From: Nothophaeocryptopus gaeumannii
Taxonomy: Eukaryota; Ascomycota; Dothideomycetes; Mycosphaerellales; Mycosphaerellaceae
DNA length: 64,000 nucleotides
NCBI GenBank assembly: GCA_031771865.1
Contig: JASISA010000027.1
Coordinates: forward strand, 1,798,001-1,862,000
Direction: 5' to 3'
The translations under genes and the position numbers were made by a program. Shown here piece by piece: positions 19,704 through 30,598 of this stretch; within the stretch, counting starts at the first letter, position 1, and each line of letters starts with the position of its first letter. Under the pieces are notes generated by a model, which worked only from the letters and a program-made list of their open reading frames with translations, was not told where the DNA came from and did not search any database.

Positions 19704-22700
19704 CTATTGTTGTGGTTGTTGCCCGATCCCCGCAGGCTTTTGGGATGGAGGTTCCGTTGCTGAAGTGTTTGTCACAAGAGGCTTCTGTGGAAGCAGACCA
19801 GGTGGGGAGGGCATTTTCTTCACCGGCACGCTGCCAGCCGTCGCTGCTACTTGCCCTGGACTTGGCGCAAGAGGCGTCGCGGGAGGCAATGTCGTCGGTG
19901 CCACTGAAGAAAGCGCCGGGCTCTGATCGTGTTTCTGTGGTATCACCTTTGAAGACTCAGGCCATGGTCCACTCATACCGTCTGCTGCAACGTGTGTCGC
20001 ATTCACGGCGTCCGATGGTCGCGTCTGCGGCGTCTGGAATTGATGCTCTTTGCTCTGTGGGCCGTGCAGCCCGTTCATCGCGGGCGGTTGGAAGTGAGGG
20101 GACTGCGTGAGCTGCGGTGACGGTCGAATCTGCTGTTGAGGTGGAGCAGGCGAACACTTGACCGGGGATTGTGCGGGCGGCTGCTGATGTTGAGGTGGCG
20201 GAAGGTTTGTACTTGGACTTTGCTGAAGGTGCGGAGGAGGCTGCGATGGTGAGTGCACGTAGGTGTGCGGCGGCTGCGGCGTGCCCGAGATTTGTCGTTC
20301 TCGCTGAGGTGGAGAGGACGAAGCTGGAGGAGCTGCCGCTTTGACAGGAGATTGGCCAGTGTGTGTTGGCTGGGATAATCCCTGCCTCGGGGGTGACTGT
20401 TGAGCTTGTTGAGCTTGGTGGGGATAGTGGAGTTGATGCGGCGGAGGCTGCCAGTGCTGTTGCTGAGGATGTTGTTGGTATTGATACTGTGGCTGCTGGT
20501 GTGCGCCATAGGGCGAACGCGCAGCATAACCATTCGTCTGAGCAGGTGGAGGTGCATATTGAGGGTAGCCCGGATGCCCACCCGATGCAGCAACAGCATG
20601 CTGATGCGCATCCTGGTGGGAATTTTGGTGTTGCTGATACTGCTGAGGCGGCCCATAGCCGTTGGTGTGGTGATGCGCTGCCGGTTGTTGATAGTTGCCA
20701 TGGGGAGGCGGAGGCTGTGGGCTTCGCTGCCACGTTGGCGGAGGTAGATGCTGTGATGGAGGCGGAGGGGCAAAGTTGTGGACTGGCGGATAGCGATAGC
20801 CTGGCGGGCCTTGTGCTTGGCCGTGAGGTGACAGGCTGGGTCCAGTCAGGTGTCCAAATGGCCCGGGCGACGCATGCGGGTGCTGGACTGCAGCAGGTGC
20901 ATCGAATTGCCTAGCAAGATGAGGAGGCATGGCATTGTTAGGATTAGGCTGGCCATTCGCAGTGGGTGGTCGACTCGAGCTCTTTTGCGTCTCTGGACTA
21001 GCAGTTGGACGACCATGCAGCTTGAGCGGAGGAATCTTGGGCTTCTTCGCTTCTTCCTCCTTCCGTCTGCATGTCCCGCAGACGAAGGTGAAGTCTTCGC
21101 CTTCAGCTTGCTTAGGCGAGAAGCCATGGCACTTGCTGTGCTGCCAGACGTTGCAACGATCGCAGGCGATGCTGTGGGAGCCGTCGTCCATGTTCTCGCC
21201 ATGTTGCCCACAGACCGAACAGTCAAAGTACCAGTTACCATCTTCTTCGGCGAGCCTCTCCAACTCTTTCTTGTGTTGCTCGCGCTGTGTCTGGCGTTGA
21301 CGACCAGAAGCACGCTTGGGGTCTCCGGCATCACCCTCAACCTCTTCGGAATCGGCTCGATCACCCTCGGACTCTAGTCGTGCTAGCTCTTCTTCGTGTA
21401 GGATTCGTTTGGCTTCGCGCTCGCGTACTCGTTGCTCTCGGGTGAGTCTGCGTGATTCGTGGCCCTATGTACAATCAGCGAGGAATCATCACCCACGCCG
21501 TCTTTATTCCGCCACGACGGCGATTGAAGCGACTGGCTCTACTCACCTCCTCAATCTGCTTTTGCCGCTCTTGCTCCTCACGAGCCATTTTGAGCTCGGC
21601 TTGTCTGTTCTCCTCAGCCTCCCGCTCTTGTCTCTCCTTTTCCTCTTTCTCTGCCTTGCCTGCCAATCTGCTTGAGCGCTTGGCAGTCGCCATCCTTTGT
21701 AGATTCTCCAGTTCTCGCATCTTCTTGAGCTGCTTTTGTCGCAAAGCCTCAGCACGCTTTTCGATGATCGGTAGTACGTCCTCTTCTATTCGGGCGCGCA
21801 ACTGCTTCTCATTCGGGTCTCGGGATCGGAAGATACTGGCCATGAATTCTTGGTAGTCTTCCAGAGTAATGGCGATGCATTCCCAAGTTTTGCTGGTGAA
21901 GCCAAAGCCGGGCTCTTCCTCCACTTTCAGGTTCTCCTCAGCTCCGTTGACCATTGTGGTGTCTTCCAATGCAGTCTCATCCCCGTCCTGCTGTTCTGCC
22001 GCTTCCTCCATTTCTTCATCCTCGCTGTCTTCGATCTTCCTGCGCTTGCTGGTACGTGTGCCTTTGCGCGGTGCCTTTTTGCTTGACTTGCTCTTCGCCT
22101 TCGGTTTTGACTTCGCCTGCGGCTTAGGTGTAGGCGGCGGTATGGGCTCGTCTGCGCGACGATACAGGCGATTGTCGTCTAGCACAAAATATGCGCGGTC
22201 TTCCTTGTCCCAGCCAAGAGGTTCCATACGCCAGCTTGTGTGATCCTCGTCCTGTGGCATCAAGCCTCGAATTCGATCTGCATTTCCAAGCGTCCATATG
22301 CTTAACTGTTGGAGGACCTGAATGCGGGTAAAGACGTCAAGATCGTTGAATTTGACAGGGTCCTCCTCGTCGCCGAAGGGATTCCGTTGCGGAGCTTTCG
22401 CAAGATATTGTCGCCGCGTATACTCGTCGAAGATTTCCGGTCTAGCTTTGTGTCAGTACCTCAGAGAATCTATGTGCCATTCATATAAACTCACATCAGG
22501 CCTCGGTGCGATGAGACGTATTTGAGCAGCTGGAGGCCGATTTGCGCTAATTTCTCGCTCGGGCTGGGTCTGAGACATTCAGACTCCAGGTCCTATCACG
22601 ACACTTCTATCAGTATCCCGCATCACATGCAACTCCCCTCTCGTTTGTAGTACCCTGCGGAGTTTCGGGGGTGCCGTGCTCGCATACCTCGATGTCGAAG

Positions 22701-22873
22701 TCGTCTTCGATCTTGACCACGTGTCCGAAGAGGAATATGTACTGCATCAGACTCGCAAATTCCCACATATTCCTTAGCCTCGTTATCGTCTCTTGCTGTT
22801 CATGCGGCACTGCTGGCTCGACAGGTGGGAGATCCAGCTCCGCCTCGTCGCGGGTGCGCTTGTAGCGCGGCAT
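19704..22873 (-). CDS. WHIM/PHD-finger chromatin protein (RSF1-like)
   Basis: Exons 22688..22873, 22495..22592, 21547..22441 and 19704..21464 splice in frame to 979 aa. The N-terminus (MPRYKRTRDEAE, then FASLMQYIFLFG) and DVFTRIQVLQQLSIWTLGNADRIRGL form a DDT/WHIM-like region, followed by the diagnostic SWRMEPLGWDKEDRAYFVLDDNRLYR of ISWI-partner proteins such as RSF1. Next come a basic/acidic linker, a long charged helix, and one PHD finger (CSVC...CDRCNVWQHSKCHGF...CGTC, C4HC3). The last 450 residues are Gln/Pro/His-rich. PHD fingers read histone H3 tails; WHIM proteins help position nucleosomes, so a nuclear remodelling role is likely. Long antisense ORFs at 20.0-20.9 kb are shadows of the Gln/Pro-rich repeats. 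Confidence 0.88.
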
Positions 22874-25141
22874 CGCGTCTCAAGCCAGGGGCAGCGGGAT
22901 CTGAGACGGAGGCGGTGGTGAAGGGCGCGGTGCCCGAGGTATCAATGAGATACGCCGTCGATTGAGGATGCGGAGGGAGAGTGTGGGATGTGAAGAGAGA
23001 GGCGCGTTTACTTCGTGGTATGCGGCAGAATTGAAGGGTCGTGACTTCCAGATGTGAGGACGCGATCAACGCCCTAGCGCGGGCCTACCCGTCATGTCCA
23101 AACTCTAAATAACATCCCTGTCCACGACGTGAGATGTCGTCAACTTCGCATCCCGCCTCTACTCTACGCAAAATGTCCTGATGACTTGGCCGCCTTGCCC
23201 GCGAGCTGCTCAGTACACGATCAGAAACATGAGAACCCTCGATGGATGTGCATGCATCTCGCGATCTGGCACCTTGAAACATGCCATGAAATTCGCCCCA
23301 GACGGCACTGCGACTGAGTGTTTGCTCGAGACAAACGACTTCAATACTCAGCTTAATGGGCCTGCAAAGAAGTCGGACCCAAACATCAACCTGAAAACAG
23401 CGGTTCCAGCGCAAGTGACATTGATTGAAGCTTAAACAAAGGTCTCTCTCGACAATAATGCAATTTCAGTCCTTGAAACGTCGACCGACACCCATGGCGC
23501 CTGCGACAGATACGGAGACGATCAAATGTTTGCCTGCTCGCAGCAGACAAGTCCTTCAGCGGTGGGCCAGGTAGGCTGAAACTACGAAATGGGCTCGGTC
23601 CATGAACCTCGACAGTCATGTCTCTCTCTCGCGGCCCACCGCGGTCTCAAGCTACTGGCTTGGAAAGGAGCAGTATAGAGAGTAGCTGGAATGGAGAGAG
23701 CCTCACCTTCTCTTCAATCAAGGTCTTCCATTGACCATTGTCATTCTCATATTGATCCCTGACTTCATCTCAACTCCTGTCATGGCCAACACAACGGGAG
23801 CTTCAGAATGAGACAGCACCTGACCGACTCTGGGAAATGCATTGAGACACACGGATACTCTTTCATGTGAAGAGAGAGAGAAACGCCACTCGGTTCGGCA
23901 GTGTCCTTTCGTAAACATCGCGATAGCCATCTATATGGTAATGAGCAGCAGTGAAAGCAGTCATCATGGCGATTGTCTTTCAAGACGAGCATCTGTAAAT
24001 CCCATCGTATCTTCTAGGCAGCATCTTCAAGGGTCAACCAACCGGCTTGGTTGACAAGGTGTTGCTTGGGTGCTCAACAAGGTGTCAGTTGGTTGAAGGT
24101 TGGTTGACGAGAGAAAGATTTAGCATACTGGCTACTTGCTCACGAAAGTGCCAAAATGTTCGGCGTCCGTCCGCTTTCAAGGTACTTCCGACGCTAAGCG
24201 GGTAGTTCCGTGAAGTGAGTGAGTGAAGGATGGAGCGAGCGCACGAACTGCTGGATAAGCACCACATTGTGACTACCAGATGCAAGCGCCGCAGGCACAG
24301 GAGAGTTATACGGGCAGATATCCTGAATAACAAAGGCAACAACTTCATACTTTGCAGGTTGACAAAGGCAAAGGCGACGACAAAAGCAGAAGCGAGGCCA
24401 ACGGCAGAAGCGATGGTGAGGCGACCGTGCCAGCGCGGTCGATTGGACATTGAAAGCGCATCGCCTACCCGTGATCTACCTCCGGCAACCACAGATTTAT
24501 GTTAGTGGCTATTCGAGACCTATTCTTCCAGCCGTTCTCGATGTAACCCCTCCAGCCTTGATAGCGCAGTGTGATCAAAATGATTTCTTTGTGAGATAGA
24601 CCACCTGTGAAATGAGGCTGATCTGTGCTGTGTCCAACGTGGAACGGCGCCGCTTTCTCCATATCTGCAAGGGCTGGCGGTGGTTTTGAGAGCGTACTTC
24701 TCCGGCTTAGACCTAGTCCGTGATGCCCAGGTGTTCGCCGTCGACATATGTATGGCAGTTAAGAAGAAGTGCGGTTATTAGTGTCGCTGTTGGTGTTCGA
24801 AACTCTCTTGATCCGCACCTCTTTCAACCGATGCATGAATATCCTCAGATCGCCATGCAAAAAGGCGTTCTTGTATCGCAGCTGAGGTCAGAATTGAGAT
24901 CTTCCAAAATGCCTCGTTGGGCTAATTGGCGAGTCTACTGTTTCCCTTTGCTTTCATCAGCCCCAACATCTTGAGTTGAGCTTTGCATGGATGTTTGTGA
25001 ATTGACAGACGAGCCGCGTCTTACAAATTTCTGCCACCACGGTCGCTTCACTCCGCTTCCCTCACTGCCTGGCGTATCTTCCCTTGTCTTCCCTGAGACC
25101 TCGTCGTTGGACTGTCTATCTTCTGATATCGCAACCGTCTC
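22874..25141. other. Long intergenic stretch
   Basis: About 2.3 kb without a supportable gene. A minus-strand ORF at 24085..24492 contains an ATG-started hydrophobic stretch (from about 24450) and could hide a small membrane protein, but no splice structure supports it. A hairpin-capable repeat lies at 24033..24108 (separate entry). The first few hundred bases are the promoter of the WHIM/PHD gene. Confidence 0.5.
24033..24108. repeat. Short inverted repeat with internal direct repeats
   Basis: gtcaaccaacc at 24033..24043 is perfectly complementary to ggttggttgac at 24098..24108. Between the arms, caaggtgt occurs twice (from 24054 and again near 24078) and several TTGGTTG-like words recur. 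It could form a hairpin or be a small transposon footprint. Confidence 0.55.
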
Positions 25142-25627
25142 CTAGTACCCATGACCAATGTGCCGCAGAGTTCCGTTCTTGACTGCTTCCGCGTACCTGA
25201 TTATGTACGCTGAAAGCTCGACTTTACGCGAAAGCATCGCTTCCTGCTTATCGTTTTGTTCTGGCATATCGTCCTGGAGATGCTTCTTCGTGCACTCGAT
25301 GATGCCAAGGACGAGTGCGAGAGCACTCTTCTGAATGCGGCGTCGACGTAGAATGCTAGGCACAATACAAGCGGTGTCGAGCCAGACCTTCTGCATCAGA
25401 GCGTCAAGACCTCGGTCATCGTGTAGAATACGTTCTGTATAGCTTATATATTGGCCACGTTCATCCAGACCATCGATGTAGCGCAGCAAGACAGTCTCAA
25501 CAACTTCTCTGGGGATGTAGTACTCCCGCGCAAGCGGGTATGGGGCCTCGTCCAAGCTGACCGAACGTCGATATTCGATTTCGACAGACGAGGATGAAAG
25601 TATGGAGGATTGTACGAGAGCTCCATA
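25142..25627 (-). CDS. Hypothetical C-terminal reading frame downstream of SDR fragment
   Basis: Open frame from an ACATTAG acceptor-like site near 25650 to the stop at 25142, with the segments REYYIPREVVETVLLRYIDGL and LSRKVELSAYIIRYAEAVKNG. Composition looks protein-like and helical but no family is recognised. It may be the 3' part of a chimeric gene beginning with the SDR fragment upstream, or an independent gene whose start is missing. Confidence 0.35.
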   Translation of the reverse strand, partial: YGALVQSSILSSSSVEIEYRRSVSLDEAPYPLAREYYIPREVVETVLLRYIDGLDERGQYISYTERILHDDRGLDALMQKVWLDTACIVPSILRRRRIQKSALALVLGIIECTKKHLQDDMPEQNDKQEAMLSRKVELSAYIIRYAEAVKNGTLRHIGHGY

Positions 25628-25631
25628 GAGC

Positions 25632-26102
25632 TTATTGTTGCGTATCTAATGTGCCATCAGCGTGAAGCTCAGACGATATTAGCTTTTCGAAGACCTCTAG
25701 TGGCTCGGTATCAATGGTACGGGGGCCGATCCAGGTGCCTGCATTGTTGACCATTCTGATCATTTTCTCGGAAGGTTTTGGACATACGCGGTCATGTGTT
25801 GGAACGTGTTACGTGTCAAGACGGCCATAACCATGAACAGCTCTCTCGATCAAAGCTTTCATATCAGCTTCGTGGCTGACATCGGTCTTCTGGAGAACAG
25901 CCTTCCCATTCCTGGCAATTTTCTCATCCGTGTGTGCTCTATCAACGTCATGTCCCAATTCGGAAAGCTCTCGTTGGAAGTCACTGCAGACGGTACTGGC
26001 GCCCTCAGAAGCCAGAGCCAGTGCTATTGCTCGACCTTGGCCGGATGAAGAGCCTTTGACGACGGCCGTCCGTCCAGAGAGGCTGGTCCCAAGGTCAGTA
26101 CG
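25632..26102 (-). pseudogene. Short-chain dehydrogenase N-terminal fragment
   Basis: Two pieces (up to 25813, then 25755 downwards) joined by a 57-nt intron (GTAACA...ATCAG) read as the first half of a classical SDR: SLSGRTAVVKGSSSGQGRAI (Rossmann glycine loop), an acidic TDVS strand, and GRLDTMVNNAG. The first residue of the TGxxxGxG motif is lysine instead of threonine. No start codon lies between the fragment and an upstream in-frame TAG at 26103..26105. After PLEVFEKLI the similarity ends and the frame stops at 25632, so the Ser-Tyr-x3-Lys active site is absent. Most likely a decayed oxidoreductase gene. Confidence 0.7.
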
Positions 26103-26315
26103 CTAAGATTTGACGTGAAGATAGTAGGCCTTGATACTCCGTCGCACAGAAGCTGCCCTTATGACTAGCAGCCACAGACCCTTAGACTAGGTGAATCCTT
26201 TGGCTGGAGGATTGTACCAACTCTAAATCGACCTCCCGTCCTTCTAGCTGTATGCAGTGCTCTTGGCATCATGAAATGCTTTCCAATCTCTTCATTGCAA
26301 GAGTTGGGAATTACA

Positions 26316-28085
26316 TCAAGCTCGCGTCTCAGTTGGTGCTTCTTCTCGAGGCTCTTGGTATGGCACCCTCATCCACCAGTGATGATGGTCCTTGTGTCGC
26401 CCATTTCGATTCACACATCTTGAAAGATGAATTAAATGGCCGCGTCGCGATCGCACGAAAGTAGCGTAGAGTACGCCAGCTAGACCCACAGCCGCGGCGC
26501 TAATGGTAGCCGGATACTTGAACTGTGATGGGCGGGGGAAGACAATTGTGCTGGCGAAAGCGAGCATCTCGAAGATGTTCTGTATCGCGAATTCTTGGCT
26601 AGAGAAAGTCCCGCGGTACTGCTCTTCCACCTCCTGAAACAGACGTCAATATAGGCAGTAGCGAAGGAGTCTTGGAAACGCTTACTTCTTGAACGATGAT
26701 TTGTGCACTAAGGTCGAAGCCCCAGAGACCAACCCGGCTGGCTATCACAGCGCTTACTGTGCCAAAAGCCGCCACTTCCGGTCCATAATCCAGCCAGAAG
26801 AAGACACAAGCAATGCCCAAACAGAGTATCTCCCAGTTTAAGAACCAGATGCCAGCTCGTACTGGGCCTATGCGGGTCGTAATCTTTGGTGCAATCCAGG
26901 TGGCTGAAAGCTCGAAGACAGCAGAGGCACCGCGAAGGACACCGATCATGCCTGATGAGACACCCAGAGCCACGAGGTATGTGATCATCTGCCCGGCGAA
27001 GGACAAGACTGTCAGGTATAGTAGCGCGAGTGAGAATGATGGCAGAAATGCTGGGTGGCTGATGTAAATCCTGACTCCAGACAGATGAGCTTTGGTCCTC
27101 GTCCATAGAGTGTCTCGGCTGCGTTGGCGCTGGAGACGCGTCGCTTTAGGTTCTCGTAGAGCTGGGACGGTGTTGTAGACTCTTGCGATGGTAAAGTATT
27201 CGATCAGCACTGAGACCGCAGTCATTCCACCCGTAACCAAGATCGCAATTTTGGGTGAGGCGCCGTCGATGAAGGCGATCGCCAGAGGCCCCATGAGCTT
27301 GCAGAACAGGTCGATCCGACGCATCTGCGAGTTGAGCACTGCAGCTCACGGTCAGTAAGCCTTTGAGATGGTGAGCTTAGAGCTAGACGCATACACCTCA
27401 GCCTCTCTTCATGGCCAGCGGCGACAATGACGACCCACTGAGGTTCAAAACCGTGGTCAGCGATATTAACAAAGTGGTCGAGACACAGCTGTACGTACAT
27501 CTCGTTCCACGGAAATGGTATTGAGAACAGAGCTGAGTTTCTCCACGCAAGCTAGAACAGACAGAATGGCAAGAAAGCCAACAGACGTATACTCGTCCTC
27601 GCGGAGCCAAGTAATGTGAGCCATGAGAAATAGGCCAACACAGGAGATGGCGACGGCAATGCGTTGACCAACTAAAACCAACGTCATCAAATCTCGCACT
27701 GATACTTAGCTTCGGGATGCTTGCCTATGCTCAGACGAACAACCGTAAGTCGATTCGCCCTGTCGATGTATGATCCCAGCCATGGCGAGAAGAGAGCCGC
27801 AGAGGCCGCTCTCGCTAACGCATAGACTGACGTTGGGAGGAGCGTCTGAGGGTAGATATTGGCCAGGAACAGAAATGCACCGAATTCGAAGAGCCTGGAG
27901 TTCCAAGTGGACAGGAAGTGGGATGTATACAGCAGCTTCCGCACGTGACTATGTTCTTTGCTGCTGAGCTGCTGCTCGTCATCGTGTGTTTGGATGCGCT
28001 CCAGTGCTGGTCTGTCAGGTTCATCGCCAGGTCCATTGGCTTCGAGCAGACGCTCGGCGCTCTCGTCCTCTATGGCGGATACCAT
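26316..28085 (-). CDS. Ferroportin-like (SLC40) transporter
   Basis: Five exons (27725..28085, 27499..27671, 27395..27437, 26686..27338, 26316..26633) splice in frame to 515 aa. LSTWNSRLFEFGAFLFLANIYP, the SPWLGSYIDRANRL loop, LNSQMRRIDLFCKLMGPL and the closing FSSQEFAIQNIFEML with repeated hydrophobic helices are typical of ferroportin, a major-facilitator-like iron exporter with about 12 transmembrane segments. In fungi the homologues are poorly studied; iron or other divalent-metal efflux is inferred. The first intron (27672..27724) uses a GC-AG boundary (GCAAGC...TTTTAG) and precisely restores RLSIVGQRIAV. Start 28085 was chosen over upstream extension because it begins a normal polar N-terminus. 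It shares a 286-base divergent promoter with LSM2. Confidence 0.88.
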
Positions 28086-28371
28086 AAGGATTGATCCGGC
28101 TATTGCAATTTGATGATATGGATGACCATCGAGAGTCTGCTGTTTCCACACCGAACAGAGCTTGAAGACCATCAATGTCATCAATGTCAGGCCACTGCAC
28201 TCTCCCAAGAAGAACAGTTCTCGGATCAGCGCGCCGAGCCGAGCGAGCTTAGCCTTAGTCATGAAATTCACGTGCCGAAGGCAGAGCAAGATCAACAGCG
28301 ACTTCGATTGCCTTCACTTCGCGCAATGCCACCGCCTTCGCGATAACGGCACACGGAATCATATTACCAGG
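28086..28371. promoter_or_regulatory. Shared divergent promoter, ferroportin-like gene / LSM2
   Basis: 286 bases separate the two divergent start codons, so both promoters and 5' leaders must lie here. No specific binding site was identified with confidence; a GATA-type iron-regulator site was not clear. Confidence 0.5.
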
Positions 28372-28854
28372 ATGCTGTTCTTCAGCTTCTTCAAGACTCT
28401 GGTCAACCACGAGGTTACGGTCGAACTGAAGAACGACATCTCGATTCGTGGCACATTGAAGAGCGTGGACCAATACCTAAACATCAAGCTGGATGATATA
28501 CAAGTCGTGGAAGAGCTGAAGTACCCGCATCTGGTCAGTAACACTGTTTGCATGCAAGAGATGGACATTTGAGGCAATATGGAGGCGCAGCGGACACGAG
28601 GAGAAAGCATGAGACGATCAAGGGACAATGACTGACGTGGATATTGTAACAGAGTTCGGTCAAGAATGTCTTCATTCGAGGCAGCGTGGTGCGCTATGTG
28701 CATCTTCCCGCAGGCGCAGTGGACACAGCATTGCTCGAAGACGCGACACGACGAGGTACGGAACAGTCATTGTGCCTGTGCCTGTGGTCCATATCAAGCC
28801 GCTGATCACTTTCATTCTGTAGAAGCCGCACAAGCCACAGCAAAGACTAAGTAG
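28372..28854 (+). CDS. LSM2: U6 snRNA-associated Sm-like protein LSm2
   Basis: Exons 28372..28533, 28653..28755 and 28823..28854 give 98 aa, the normal LSm2 length. MLFFSFFKTLVNHEVTVELKND and GTLKSVDQYLNIKLDDI form the Sm1 motif; SSVKNVFIRGSVVRYVHLP forms Sm2; the tail LLEDATRREAAQATAKTK is family-typical. LSm2 is a ring subunit of LSm2-8 (U6 snRNA stability, splicing) and LSm1-7 (mRNA decapping). The 119-nt first intron has an unusual GTCAGT donor but the junction HL-SSVKN is exactly that of the family. The third exon was chosen over read-through because it restores the conserved RREAA tail. Confidence 0.95.
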
Positions 28855-29645
28855 AGCTGAGCGATGTATTGCTGTAGCATTGACAACTCAAGCGCCATCA
28901 CCGTGGAGCGCGAATAGCACGGAAAACACCCGGCCCAACACGAAAAGAGCACGATCAGTGACGCTCGACTGAGCGCAGAGGATCATGTCCACCATTACGG
29001 CCAAAGCTCACGTGAGACGTTAGGCGCTCAGCGCTCACGACACGGATGATCGCAGGTCAAATCCAAGTGGATAGCATGCTTTGAATAACGTTCTGGTTTC
29101 CTTTCATCCTGATCAGCACCGTGGTCGCGATTTCAATCTGTCAGCATCAAACGACACTGATCACAGTGCTCGACATCACGAGAGTCTGCGTTGTGCTACT
29201 GACCATACATGGTGGTCACCACGCAATATCAATTCGATAGCACTGTACTTTCTCTCAAAGCAGGAGCACACCCTCGTATTTCCACGCTGTCGGAATGTCG
29301 CCTCTCCGCAAATGCAAGGCCTTGAACGCGAACTGCAAGGTACTGGCACAAAGCAATTGGTCGATGAATGCAATTTCCCCGAATACCTAGGAACGTGGTT
29401 CAGACCATGGAAACTGAGGTGTGCCGATGAACGAACGTATCGACAACTTGAGTTCGGGCACCTGACGCACCAAGACGCGACGTTGGACGACTGCTGTGCG
29501 ACGTGAAATTCGTCTGCTCGAGAATGCCCCGGCCTTATGTGTCACCGTTGTGAAACGGCGTCTCCTTGGAGACTATATAGCGAAGGGCAGAAATGCCGTA
29601 CTGCGCAGGAATCAGCTTTCTTGAAAACCTCTACGTTCGCTCAAC
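28855..29645. other. Intergenic, LSM2 to BYS1-like gene
   Basis: No supportable gene. A 141-codon ORF at 29081..29506 has no motif. The region upstream of 29646 would contain the BYS1-like promoter; an actatata word at about 29572 is a possible TATA element. Confidence 0.45.
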
Positions 29646-30197
29646 ATGCATCTTCCAGCTGCTGGCCTCGCATCTCTCATTGCTACGGCAACTGCTTCGA
29701 ATATCATTGTGAACAACTTCTGCACGGAAACGCACTTCGTTACCCAGGTCGACAAGGACTACAAGACCAACGGAACATGGCCACTAGACTCTGGCAACGC
29801 CTACACTCAATCCATTGCGGGCAAAGGAAGTGCGTGAATGTCCTTTTGCAATTCTAGAATGCCAGCTAAGCAAGCCGATAGACAGCCTCGGTATCACGAA
29901 GACCAACACATATTGGGACAATAGCACCGCAAAACTCATCCTCGGATACACCATCGACAATGGGCAGCTGTGGTGGTCAATAAGTGATCAAGATGGAGAG
30001 CCTTTTGACCCCAAACATTTCAACGTATGCCACTGTCTTGCGAGAGACGAGTCTGGTGACTGACTGCTCGAATGTAGGTTACCTCGTCAAACGACAATTC
30101 GCCCGACTTTTGTGGTGACGCAGTTGGCTATGAGGCGAAGAACCACGAATGCCCTGATGAGAACGTGACGCTGGCTCTCAATCTTTGTTTTGAGTAG
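29646..30197 (+). CDS. BYS1-domain secreted protein
   Basis: Exons 29646..29829, 29882..30024 and 30078..30197 give 148 aa. Residues 1-18 are a signal peptide (hydrophobic AAGLASLIATATAS). The mature part starts IIVNNFCTETHFVTQVDKD, followed by LGITKTNTYWDNSTAKLILGYT and a C-terminus with FCGD, HEC and LCFE cysteines, the pattern of the BYS1 (blastomyces yeast-phase-specific) family of small secreted fungal proteins. Four or more cysteines suggest disulfide bonds. Family members are phase-specific or effector-like in some species; function here is unknown. All three exons are phase-compatible and end at a natural stop. Confidence 0.85.
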
Positions 30198-30598
30198 AAA
30201 CTGTCAAGTAATGCCTCTGAACGAGTTCAACTCTGCTGAGGCTCGGGACGGACTACGATCGCAAGAGACTGCTGTGCAAAAGTCACAAACCTTCGCAACA
30301 AGTATCAGCTTATTTTGCTACGACAACGTCTGAAGTCACACACGCCCAATACGACGGTAGGTTCCGTTCTACATCGAATGTGATGCATCTTACAGTTGTG
30401 CATGCGGGTAGTGCCGAAGGTGCAGTAAATGGCTAGCTGAGGTTGTACCATGGCGGGCTGAGCTGTGCCTCGTGAATTCTTGACCGGTGAGGCTTCCGCT
30501 CTGCACTTCAACTTTGCATTTCGCATCTTCAACACCTCATTGACATAGGCATCCATCTTCCTTTGCAAGCTCTACTCGCAGGTGGAAGAGTACATAAG
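30198..30598. other. Intergenic, BYS1-like to F-box gene
   Basis: Nothing recognised. The plus-strand frame of the F-box gene extends upstream of its ATG only through a TTG codon. Confidence 0.5.

Noticed and set aside
19957..20914. Long ORFs opposite the PHD gene
   Set aside because: They arise from Gln/Pro/His-rich repetitive codons of the real minus-strand exon and have no independent start or motif.
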